Source: Setophaga petechia (lineage: Eukaryota > Chordata > Aves > Passeriformes > Parulidae). Taken from it: 64,000 bases of DNA. Below, one piece after another: positions 10,133 to 21,003 of the stretch. The notes below the pieces were generated by a model. That model saw nothing but the letters and a program-made list of their open reading frames with translations, ran no database searches and was not told the DNA's origin. Within the stretch, counting starts at the first letter, position 1; the number at the start of each line of letters is the position of its first letter. The position numbers and the translations under genes were made by a program. The stretch covers positions 3,100,001-3,164,000 of the forward strand of contig JANCRA010000040.1 of assembly GCA_024362935.1 (NCBI GenBank), written 5' to 3'.

Positions 10133-11179
10133 TGGGAAGTTGAAGGTTTTCATTAATTCTGTAGAGCTGGCTGCAAAAAATAACGTTTCTTATCCCCAGG
10201 AAATGTCTTAGAAATGTGGTAAAATATGAATTTCCAAGTAAAGGTAAAGTACTTCAGGTCCTAGAGGTTCTTTTAAAACTTTTGTCACCAGGGCTTCCTT
10301 CCTTCTTGATGGTTCCTCACAGACTTGTCCTGGGTAGGGTTAGGAGGACAATACCCATTAGTTCAGGTATGCTGAAGGGAAGCTGGTGACCAGCTTTCTT
10401 CTTTGCACACCTGCAACCACCACACAGTCTGTGACCCCATGGACCAGAGGTAGGTCCTCCTTTAAACACTTGGTCATCTCAGCCATCCCAGACAGCCTGA
10501 CCAGCTAGAAGGCATGCTGTGGCTTGTTTCCCCATGACATGCATCTGCCTTGGTCTCATGAAAATAACATTGAATGTTAGGCTAGATATCCCTTTTATTT
10601 ATTTTTATTTTTAAAAAATTGAAGATAATTGAAGAGCTGGTCATTTAAACTGCCATCAGTAAGCTTGTGGCAACAGCATGTTGAATGGACAGCCTGCTTC
10701 ACACATCCTGAAGTCCGTGCCTTGGCTTGCCTGTCTGCCAGCCTCGGGGGCTTTGGATGAGAGCCAGGGTGGCTGCCTGCCCTGGGGGTGTTTTGTGGCA
10801 GTGCCTACACGAGCTGCAAAGGTCTGCAGAAATGGGGCCATGCTGTGTGTCTGAGGCAGCAGTAGTTGCCTCTCTACTGTCCTGCACATTCATAAGATTA
10901 ATGTGGATTTCCTAAGAGATGGGACAGTTATTTGCTCTCTGTAAAGTTAACGTACCGGGGGAATTCATGGGAAAAATGCTCCAAGAGTCATCACTCAATG
11001 TAAGTGAATTCTGGCAACAGAAGCTTTATTGCTGCCATGACTCAGACAGATGATGATGTTTTTCTAAGTAAATGCTTTCTTTCTGAGTGTCTCATTACCA
11101 TTAGGAGAGGATCCAGCTCCTGGAAGGGGAGGGATTTGTTACTCTCCCAGTGGCGGCTGGTACCATGGAGCTGGTGAGC

Positions 11180-11206
11180 CTGAAGTGACCTCTGTGGTCA
11201 CTTCAG
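11180..11206. repeat. 11-bp inverted repeat, 5-nt loop
   Basis: ctgaagtgacc, loop tctgt, then ggtcacttcag form a perfect 11-bp stem. The arms contain a tgacc / ggtca half-site word, as found in nuclear-receptor elements arranged as an everted or inverted pair. No transcript context is visible. Confidence 0.9.
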
Positions 11207-12878
11207 CAGCCCTCCTGCACCAAGCCTCAGTGGTTCACTCTCAGGGGCATCTCATTGGCCTGCAACAAGCCATGCTCCCTATCAACTGCACACTGAGGAC
11301 CACTGATAACCTTTTGCTCCATTAAACAATATTATTTTCTGTATCTGGATGATGGTTTTATGAGTCTTACAGGAAGCCCAGACACTGCAGTAGATTCCCT
11401 GAAACGTGTGTGACCTTGCTTGGTTACTGCAGTGGCTTTTGCTTTTCCAGCATATGCACCTTGTGAAAATGGGGCTCATTTGGCTCAAGCTCATGGTTAA
11501 TAGGATAAGCATCCCTCAGGCTGTGCTATACGTGTTGCTGAGTCATGCCCCATGTTCTACCTCTCCTCTAGCATGGAACAGCTCGTCTCTGAAAAACAGT
11601 GCAAAGCTGAGGGATGAACCCCTGTGAACCCTGCAGGGTTTAATTTGGGATTTATTGCTATGTTGTGCTCTTATTGTCTGCAGATATTTAACTGTAAATA
11701 CTGCAGCAAGCTTGCCCAGCTGAAGATTAGCAAATCAACACTTCACTGGGGTCACCCAGGAGTGGCAGAGCAGGCATAAGAGCTCCTGTCTAGACTTCAA
11801 AAGCTCTTCCCTGATCCCTGGGCTGCTGTGTCTCTTAGCTGTACAGGAATCAGCCTTTTTATCTTTTAACACAATCTGTCATGAGGGCTGCACTTCTGAT
11901 TCCTGATTTCTACTCTGTAAGAAGCCTTGGTATCCTGATGAGATGCTATGTCCCTAGGAGTTGCCACTTGCAACCATTTCTGCACCATCCCACCTTGCCC
12001 TTTCTTCCTTGCACTCCTTTCCTGGCCTGAAAATGAAAAGCATAACATTAACAAGTAAGTATGAACTTATGTGTAAGTTACTCTTTAAATAAAGTACCAT
12101 AAAAGGATATTTCAAAAGAAAGAATATTTCAAAATCTTCACATACACCTTTCTAAAGTCTGCTTGGTAAAGGCAAACCAGTCAAGTACAAAAAACACACA
12201 GCTCTGAAGGAGAATATGGGTATTTTTGATCCTGTATGAAACATTAAAAAAAAGGTGAAGTTTTATATCTGTGTTTGAGAGTACTGACCATGAGCTGTGT
12301 TGAGAGAATAGGGTTAGATGGTAGATTGCTCAGGTGACCTTGCAGCTAGGAATGCCAAGACCCCAAGGAAAACAATGTGGAAACTTGATGGTACCTATGT
12401 CCCTGTGTTGCATATCTCTACAGCCCAACACTTTAGGCTCCTTCAGCCAGCAAGGCAATGGCATGAATTTACTCTTTGCATTTCAGCTGTGTTTTTTTTG
12501 GTTGCCCTCAATCACCTCTCTGTGTTGATTCACACAAGCTCTGATTTATTTTTGCATTTCTATGTAATTATCATGAAGTTACAGTCCCTAAGATGATTAA
12601 TTCCTCCACTTGTTATCTGTGCTAACAGTCAGGCAAGGTGGGTTCTGCTATCACCAAAGTGCAGGTTCATATCAAGATCCAGATCAACAACTTGCCTATC
12701 CAGAGTTCCCATCAGGGCCTCAGGAAAGTCAGGCAAAGGGTAAGGTGCCTTTGGGCTCCTCATGTATACACTGGTGTGTTTTCTGAGTTATGCCACACCT
12801 GAGTGCCTTCACAGATAACTCTGTTGCTCAGCAATAGTACAGGAGACCTAATCCAGGAGAAGGCTTTGCACTTTGGTT

Positions 12879-12914
12879 CTTCTCTGTACTCTTCTCTGTA
12901 CTATTCTCTGTACC
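12879..12914. repeat. 12-bp unit, three tandem copies
   Basis: cttctctgtact is repeated at 12879 and 12891. A third, diverged copy (attctctgtacc) lies at 12903. This is a minor local slippage array. Confidence 0.9.
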
Positions 12915-15900
12915 TCTGTTGAGGAAATGTTTTCACAAATATTTTACCCTTGTATTCTGTCTTTGAGAATCTTAAAAAAAATTAAAAAATGAAGGTGAAT
13001 TCAGAAAAAGCAGGGTTAAAAGCAACAGTGAAGATGTGCTTTCTGTTAAGAGAATTTCCTTCTCCCCCTGTAGGTTTTGTCCCTGCAGATTTTCTCTATC
13101 TCCCTGTTCTTCCTCTTTCTAAGCTTACTATAGTCCCCTGCCTAGGGAGGGGATTGACCTGTGGTGAGTAGCTCAAGGTATCTCACTGACTGGGCTTGTA
13201 TCTTGGCTTGATCAGGGTAGTGCAAGTTACTGTGAGAGAATTGGGAGCCTCTCACTGTGCTGGGGTGGCCTGAGGCTCACCAGGCTCCTGGGGAAGATGC
13301 TGCAGTGTGTCTGTCTGCTACAGGCGCCTTACTCCCTCTACCTGCCTTTCAGAGAAACTCATTAACATCCTCTGTGACTCCGAAACACTTCATAGATGAG
13401 GCTGCAGCCAAGAAACTGTGCAAGCTCAGCACCCTATTTCATGTTCTGTACATGTGTATGAGGGGATCATATTGGTGCAGGGCTGTGTGTACAGCAGAGC
13501 TGTAGTCAGGAAGAATCTTCAAAGTTTTGCCTCTTCCTAAACTACAGTTTTTATTGCTCTGTTTAAACTTCACTGCTATTTTTTTACAATGCTCTGACAC
13601 ATATATTAGTGGGGATGTGTTGTATCAGAGCTGCAGAACAGCCTGCAATTCCCCAGATTCCTCTGTAGATTTTTATGCCGGTGCATCCATAAAGGAACTC
13701 CAGATCTTCCAAGTTTTCCCCATGAGAACAGAGTAACACCTTTCCTCTGGAAATACTGTAATAAAACAAAGGGAATACAACACTCCCATTATGAAGATCC
13801 CATGGATGGCCTTTATCATTTATCAAAAAGAAAAGGTGTTCTTGTAATATCTGCTAGAACTGTACACAGGGGAGGCTGCTTGGTGGAGCACATTAATAAA
13901 AAGTCAGAAACCTGAAAGATATGTCTTTGCAGATTCACAATTGTGCATTAATTTATTTTTGTAGCTTTTTCTCAATAGTCCAGTGGCTTCTGTCATGAAG
14001 CAATTTCATTAAGGCTTGGAGTGTAGTGGTAATATAAAGCCAAGCTTCCTGCAAAGGCTTCATTGCCCTAAAGAGTGTGTAATTGGCCAAATGCCTTAGA
14101 AAGTTTTGCTTGGTTTCTCCAGAGCACAAGTAAAAATTAATTGCCCCAGCAGTAGCTGCAGTACTATCATATAAGGGTGTCAAAACCAGTCTTTCCAAAT
14201 GGCATATTCTAACTGAGCAATAGATATGAGACTTGCCATAAATGTGATTTGTGAACATCGTTAATGAAGTACTAGACCTAATTGACTTCTCCTGGCTTTA
14301 TGACAGCATAAAAAAAGTTCTGCACCACCAATGATATTTCTTTTAAACTTCTCCAGCTGAATCTCTAACACTGCAGAGCTCTCTTAAAAGCAAGCTAGAG
14401 CAAGCTCTCACTGATATTTATTTGGGAAAAAAAGAAACTGACTGTTAGACAGCATTTCCAGTTCTTTAGAAGTAATAAGAACAGTCCTTCCATTGCAGAA
14501 TGAAATTAAGATGCTCTGCAATTATCCCTGAAAGCTCAAGCACATTAGTGAAGATCAGCTGAGGGTGGTTGCTAGCCTGATCATTTGAGAATTTGAGAAT
14601 GGACTGGCAGATTCAGGCTCAAATCCCTGTTGTGATTTGTTTCAGGGATTTACATTTCTTATGTGATCATGCGTTCTTGATCTGAAGTCATAGCCATTAT
14701 ATTTTTGTCAATAATTATCATTTTAGCAAAACATTTTGTTTTTCAACTATCTTTTGTTCAGAGGTACTGAGGTCTGTGACAGCAAATGTCAGCATTCATA
14801 CTGGTACTTGCAGAAAAATAGTATAGCACTTTATATTCCTTCTGTAAGTCTAAAACAGCCCAGATGCAGCTTTACCTGTATTTTTAAGGGATATTTTACT
14901 ATTTTGCTGCATATGAAGCTTATGCTTAGCCCTAGAATAAGAAAAAAATTTCCATGTCCTGAAATTGATTTTTTTTTGCATCTACCTTTACTTCCCTCAA
15001 AAATTAAACATTTTATGTGTTAGATTGTATGTTTTGGTGACAATTTTGCTCCTCACTACTCAGAGTAAATTTTTGCGGGGTGCAAATACAAGTGAAAATA
15101 ATCTGAAGGGTAAAATCAAGATGGAATTAAATGAGTGACCTCTAAGTATTTGCTTGAAACATTTGTAGATTACCATTTCAGACATTAAACCTTCACTTAT
15201 GATGAAGGTTGCTGTAATGTCAGACATGGTAAACACCCCCAGACACTGCTGAGTTAATGAACATTGAAAGAGGACCTTTGAGTTGATGGTAAATGATAAA
15301 TCCTGTTGACTTAAACAGTTCATGTAATCCTGTGTTGATTAGTATTGCTCCATTTTCCTTGGCAATTTGGGTAGAGGTAGAAAGGACTTTTTGTGGGTCG
15401 GCTGGGTCAACTAGCCCAGGCTTTTCTTTGGACTTCTTCTGATTACTCTAGGGAGTCCCCAAATCTGAATGTCCCCAGGAATTTGCAAATGGGTCTTACT
15501 TCCCTGACTGTCCTCCTCCCTTTCTGCTTTCCTCTGTCAGATCCCCGGTGCTGTCAGAGTTTACTGGATCTGTTGTACTTTGTTTTGTGGAGTTTGATAA
15601 AAACAGTCTGCTGTAGAAGTGATTGGAGATTGAAAGGTGCAGAATTTCCCAAACATTCAGCATCTTCAATTTACTGATTTGAGTGAAACCCATAGTGATT
15701 GTATTAATATTAATCACAGGTCTTCTCTTTCTTCACTTCATTCCCTCAAGCAGCGCATTTATATATATGTATGAGGAAGCCAACAAAGGACAATTATAGG
15801 GTGGCTTCTGGGATGTGCCCTGAATCATGAGCACCCTCCTCATAAAGAGGAGTTGGCTGCAAGCTACTGGCAGAAAAGGATCCTGCTTGTGGGGTTTGTT

Positions 15901-16750
15901 GTCACTGGTCACAATGCAGAGATTTGCAGCAGGGTGAAGAGCATGGGCATCAGTGGGGTAGTTCCCAGACCATTGGTAATCATCAAGCAGCCTAAAGGGG
16001 AATTCTTCAAGTTCCCCAGATTTTTGAGGATCCAAAAAGACTAATCCCTGGATCCCATTTGGGGAACCCTGTTTCCTTCTGAGGTTTGTTTTTAACTGTT
16101 CATCACTTCTGGCTGTGTTTGTATAAGCCACATTGTAGAGCAGTAGCATGAAGCAGTAGGGGTCAGTCTGTGGAGTTGTTGCAGAGGTGCTGATGTCCAC
16201 ACTGTGTGCATCTCAGAAGTTTTACACTGGACCACCCCAGGAGCCTTGTGGTCACCTATGGTCAGTGTGCAGGAGGTGCAGCCCCCCCTTGGCTTGGTTG
16301 GTAAGGAATCCAGCTGCTCTCCTGTGCCTGCTGGAGCCCAGAGGTGAAGGTGATTGCTTCAAACATGAATTCTCATTCAGACGAAAACACTGAATAGTTG
16401 GAACCTTTGAAACTGTTAAATTGGAATGCTCTTACATTTTTGAGAGTATTTTCTGTTCTTGTACTCCTGCACTGAAGAGATGAATTTAGTTGCAGCTGTA
16501 AACTTACATTTAACATTTTGAAATCTTTGTGAGTTTGCTGGCATTGAGGCGGCAGTTTGTCTTTTGATTACCCCCCTGCTGTATAGTATGATTTGTGATG
16601 TGAACTTTCTTCTGTCTTTCTAATAATCTGCAGTTTGAGTATTCTAAAAGCATTATTTATGCAGCACGCTTGACACTGAACTATGCTGTGCTGCTTCCAT
16701 GGAAACCTCTGACAACATATTACTGCCTGGTCTGACGGGTAAACAGTGCC

Positions 16751-16850
16751 TTGTTTTCCCTTATGTCAGCCATCTCAAAAGACCTGCTATGTCAGACCGA
16801 AGGTCCATCTGTCCAATGTCTTGTTTCTAACCATGGCAAATAACAAATGA
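16751..16850. mobile_element. possible ancient amniote interspersed repeat
   Basis: The words agaccgaaggtccatctgtc (16795-16814) and ccatggcaaataacaaatga (16831-16850) resemble a widely conserved repeat core known from turtles and crocodilians (CR1-related, as I remember it). The copy is short and diverged, and family and strand are uncertain. Confidence 0.35.
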
Positions 16851-17054
16851 CTAAAGAAAACTGCTGAAACGGGCCAAGAATTTATCAGTACTGCTATAAA
16901 TGCAAACCTGCATCATTTTGGAACCTTGGGAGTAAAATATTTAACTCAAAGCTTTTTAATATATATATCTTTTTTTTTTTTTCTTTCTGAGTATTGTAAT
17001 TTTTGGACCTAAGTAATAATACAGAATAGGAACACAGGTTATTTTTCTAAGAGA

Positions 17055-17190
17055 CTGCAGAGGTCTCTAGTATGACCTCCTGTTCCAAGCTGGGTCAGAT
17101 GTGAAATCAGACCACATTTCTCAGGTCTTTATTTGGTTGTGTCTTCACAGACTCCAAGGATGGAGACTTCAAACTGTCTCTGGGTAACCA
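17055..17190 (-). mobile_element. old CR1 3' fragment, antisense
   Basis: aggtctctagtatgacctcc (17061-17080), then a later ccaaggatggagacttcaaa (17155-17174) and ctctgggtaacc, follow the antisense order of the older CR1 subfamilies whose 3' end reads as a block of agaggtc words. The terminal repeat is lost. Confidence 0.75.
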
Positions 17191-19430
17191 TTCTTTTTTT
17201 TCCCACCTAGGAGATTAAAATAAGAAATCAAGTAAACTTGCTAGTGCTAGTAAACTCTATACTTTGTTATTTAAAAGTAATTCTATCTGAAATCTCTTTG
17301 CTTTATGTTGTAGACTCAAAGAATTTGCTGAAGGGAATTTTTTAGGTATCTTTTGGAAATCTCTGTAAATTGCTAAAGATGGGAAAATCCCCAGACACAT
17401 TGTTTCAGAAATCAGGAGCTGTGAAGAGGATTATTATTGTAGTTTTAGGTGTGGAAATATATAGGAGGACACTGAAGTAGCTGGTTGTAGGAAATGAACA
17501 AGTCGCGCAGTCAGCAAGTTTGTTCTGATCTGTGCTGGAGATTTGATGGGGCCCTATCTTTTGCCTTCAGTGAATCCTCAAAACAGAGTTCAAAAACTTG
17601 GATATAAAGCATTCATGGGATATGGTGGGCTTGAGGGAAATTGAGATTGTTCAGTGCTGAGGGTGCCATATATGAGATACCCTCTCCTTTTTCTGGGCCC
17701 TGTTTGAGTTGTTTCTGTGGAACTGCAAGGGTTCTGCTGCCAAGCCCAGATACTTCAGCTGGGGAAGGAGGAAAGAACAGAAAGTGAGAGATCGTCTTCT
17801 TTCCCATTTAGGAGCCACCTAACAGAGAAAGCTCTTATTTTTACATAACCTGGAAGCTTCACCAGGTGTTTTGTTCTTATAGCTTTACCTTCAGCTGAAT
17901 GCTGTCTACTTTTCTGATCTCTTCAGGCTTTTTACAATTTCCAGAGGTCACTTGTGCTAGGAGAATAAGTGTATGTCCAGTAAATTCTTGTTCTCTGCTT
18001 ATCAGGCTGGTGTGCATTTCAATATTAGAAGAATAATTTCTTTTTTCCTTTTCCTGATGCAGGACATGATTTATTGAATTTATCTTGTCTAAGCTAGAAG
18101 GATTTTCTAAGGAGAGTAATACACACATTTGGTTTTACTTGCTTGATTTCAATAAAAATCAAAGATAATATCCATATACTTCATCCTCCCTAGATGTGTT
18201 ATTTATAGGTGGCAAAAAGCTTCTGTATGAAAACTTTAATTAAGCTTAATTTGAGACCACTTCTTGGATTTCTTTCTTAAATTAATTTCTCAGTGTTGAA
18301 AACTGAGTTGATCTTTTTCTTCCTGCTTTCATAGAAGAAGGTCTCTGAAAATCTCTTTAATGAATACAAGTGCAGAGGTACAAACTCTACCAATACTTAA
18401 TAATCTTGTCAGAGTAAGCACCATTAGACTATAATCACCACAATAAGATATCTTAATTTCAAACATGATTGCATATGGTTGAATCACTCCCAGGACAGAA
18501 AAGCATTTACTATATAGCTTTTCTTTGCAATAAACGGAATAATCAATGAGTACAGTTGAACATGGCTTTCTTATGATCTTTGAAGAATGGTAAATAGTAG
18601 CAACAGAAATATTTTATTATTCATTTGTTTTCTAGTTTTATACTACTTGTTTTTTATCTGTTAAAGAGAAGAAATATTAGCAAAGGCTGTGTGAGAAAAT
18701 TTTGCCAATATATTTTAGCCATCTTCTCAATGACTCTGAACCATATCCATCAAGGTAACTGCTTTTTCTCCTGTTACTTAGTTTGTGACAAAAGTAGTTT
18801 TTGGCTTTGTCTTTTCTTTCATGCTTTTAACCAATTTAACTCTACCAGGAAAAAAACAAAAATGCATTATTAATACATTTCTGCTGGTTATCATCCTCTT
18901 TGTTCATTCTGTGGTCATCTTCTTACACTCATTAACTCTTGAAAAGTGTTTTAACCACTATGCTACATCCCCCTTTTCCAGGGCTGGCCTTTTGCTGTTT
19001 TGTAGCAGGGAAAGCTCTGAATTGAGCTCTATGACTTTCTAACTCGAGTGTCTTTCTGAGTCTATTTTGAATTACTTTTGATGTCTGTAGTCTCAGGATA
19101 CTCTTGACCCTCATGTGTCCCTTCTCAAATTCTTACTGCATCACATGGTAGTTCTTATTGGTGTCTATAAATATTTCATCTGAATTTTTGTTCATAGTCT
19201 CTACTCAGGGGCTGTTTTCCACCTGATTTCCTTTTCTATTTACATCTTTTTTTATACTTTCTCTTTTAAGAATATTTTTGTATATGTCATCCTTTATGAA
19301 GTGCACTTCTTTAACACAATTTCAGTCACATCTGCTATCATTGGAAAGCTCTTGAAAACATCAAGGGCTTCACATAATGAAAACATCAAGTACTGCAATA
19401 GAGGCATCCATTGTTAGAAATAAAACTCCC
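17191..19430. other. unique AT-rich DNA
   Basis: No repeat or gene is recognised. Overlapping hydrophobic open frames at 18625-19042 on + are typical of T-rich DNA. A T13 run lies just upstream at 16970-16982. Confidence 0.4.
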
Positions 19431-19675
19431 TCTCCTCTCCTCTCCTCTCCTCTCCTCTCCTCTCCTCTCCTCTCCTCTCCTCTCCTCTCCTCTCCTCTCC
19501 TCTCCTCTCCTCTCCTCTCCTCTCCTCTCCTCTCCTCTCCTCTCCTCTCCTCTCCTCTCCTCTCCTCTCCTCTCCTCTCCTCTCCTCTCCTCTCCTCTCC
19601 TCTCCTCTCCTCTCCTCTCCTCTCCTCTCCTCTCCTCTCCTCTCCTCTCCTCTCCTCTCCTCTCCTCTCCTCTCC
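19431..19675. repeat. perfect (TCTCC)49 microsatellite
   Basis: Forty-nine uninterrupted copies of a pentanucleotide, 245 bp, pure pyrimidine on + and pure purine (GGAGA) on minus. Because 5 and 3 are coprime and no stop arises, all three + frames encode an LLSSP pentapeptide repeat. This explains the two overlapping 'ORFs' at 19377-19739 and 19411-19704, which are not genes. The array starts abruptly after aaactccc and ends in tcctttttt. It does not sit at a recognisable CR1 tail. Mirror-symmetric polypurine DNA of this kind can form triplexes. Confidence 0.99.
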
Positions 19676-20423
19676 TCCTTTTTTGTGTTCAGATGCAGAA
19701 GTAAGTGGTCTTCAAACCTTGAAGTCTTCTAAACTGTGATGGAGATATTAATAGCACCTTTCTTCCAAAGATGCTTCCTTCCTCCTTCCAGATCCACATA
19801 TTTTTTAATTTCTCAAGGTCAGAAAGGCAGACACGGGTAGCTTCATTCAGTAGATAAGGAGCTGCCATTTCTAGTAAAGGAAATACAACTTTGCCTTGGG
19901 CAAGGGAGCTGCTCTGCCAGGGACTTAGTGCAGGAAGGCAGAAGGAGAGGCAAAGCTGTTGTGAAACCTGAGCAGTTGCTCTCTCTTGTTTTGGTGAGAG
20001 TTTTTTGCTTCCACTGACCTCTGGTAGCCAACTTCCTACTGGGCATGTGCTTATCCTCTGCCCTGACCTTGACTGTGATATAGTGGATAATCTCTTCAGA
20101 GGGAGTGTTTGCTTTTATGGCTTTGGATTACTTTATCAAGGAAGATGTTTTTCTCTGGCTAGAACCCTGAATTAGCTACCCAGCAGGTCACAGACAGCAT
20201 CTTCACAGAACACCCTCATTCTGTTCAGCTCTTCTTAAGGAGACCAGCATTCCGTCAGAGGGGCCTTAGAGATCTCTGAGGAGCTGAAGAAGGGGAGAGA
20301 CTAGAGAGGAGGGAGGGAAGGCAGAAAGGAGAGTCAGAGAAGGCCTCCAGAAAAGCTGTTGGAGATCATACTGATTTTCAGTAGGAGCTGGAGGACAGAG
20401 ATTAGTTTAGGTGTGATTTAGGA
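19676..20423. other. unique DNA, GA-rich near its end
   Basis: No gene is recognised. A purine-rich stretch (about 20280-20345, gggag and gaaggg words) lies shortly before the LTR. Confidence 0.4.
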
Positions 20424-21003
20424 TGTGGTGCGTTGACTTGGCTGGGCTATGGGTACCCACCAAACCACCCAAAAACTCCCCTCCTCAGCAGGGCAATGGC
20501 AGGGAGAAAATAAGACATTAAAAAAACCTTTTGGGTCAAGATAAAAGCTGTTTAACAAAGTAAAAGCAAAGACTGTATGCTGAAGCAAAGGTTAACAGAG
20601 GATTTATTCTCTGCTTCCCATCAGCAAATGATGCTGTGCCACTTCCCAGGGAACAGGCCTTCAGTACATGTAGCAATTGCTCCAGGATAGAAACATCAGA
20701 GTGATGAATGCTGCAGCCTCCTCTCTTTCTCTTAATTAATTGCTGAGCAGATATCATATGGTATGGAATGTCCCTTTGGTCAGTTGGGGTCCGCTGTCCT
20801 GGATGTGTCCCCTCCCAAGATTTTGACACCCCCCCACGCCCCCAGCCTACTTTTGAGGGAATGTTGGAGAGACAGCCCCAATACCTTGCCACCACTGCTC
20901 AGCAGGAGTCAAATCAGTGGGGTGTTATCAGCTCCTTTCAGGTACCAATGCAAAGTACAGCCCTGTGGGGAAAATGAACTCCACCTCAGCCAGATACAAT
21001 TCA
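20424..21003 (-). mobile_element. solo LTR, ERVL-type, antisense
   Basis: Begins tgtggtgcgttgacttggct on + and ends near ccagatacaattca, so it has TG...CA-like ends. In between are ccaccaaaccaccc, gataaaagctgtttaac, cttcccatcagcaaatgatg, atatggtatggaatgtccct (20757-20776) and tttggtcagttggggtccgc, in the order I know from passerine ERVL LTRs read in reverse. About 580 bp, close to full length for the family. No internal retroviral genes flank it, so it is a recombination-derived solo LTR. Flanking 5-mers (tagga / ataat) do not match, so the target-site duplication has decayed or the end is misplaced. Open frames across it (119, 92 and 103 codons) are not genes. Confidence 0.85.

Larger units (their letters stand above)
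9391..16750. other. long unique region, no gene recognised
   Basis: About 7.4 kb with no named repeat. Many open frames of 60-155 codons occur on both strands and overlap. The largest, 15733-16200 minus (155 codons), has random-looking composition. Local structures listed separately are a 14-bp palindrome at 10119, a hairpin at 11180 and a 12-bp triple tandem at 12879. The stretch 9850-10200 looks like a candidate conserved non-coding element by eye. Confidence 0.4.

Noticed and set aside
15733..16200. 155-codon minus-strand ORF as a gene
   Set aside because: Length fits the chance tail for 64 kb in six frames. Composition is random-looking and no splice, promoter or family signal is visible.
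19377..19739. 120- and 97-codon LLSSP-repeat ORFs as a repeat protein
   Set aside because: They are the automatic translation of the (TCTCC)n array in different frames.
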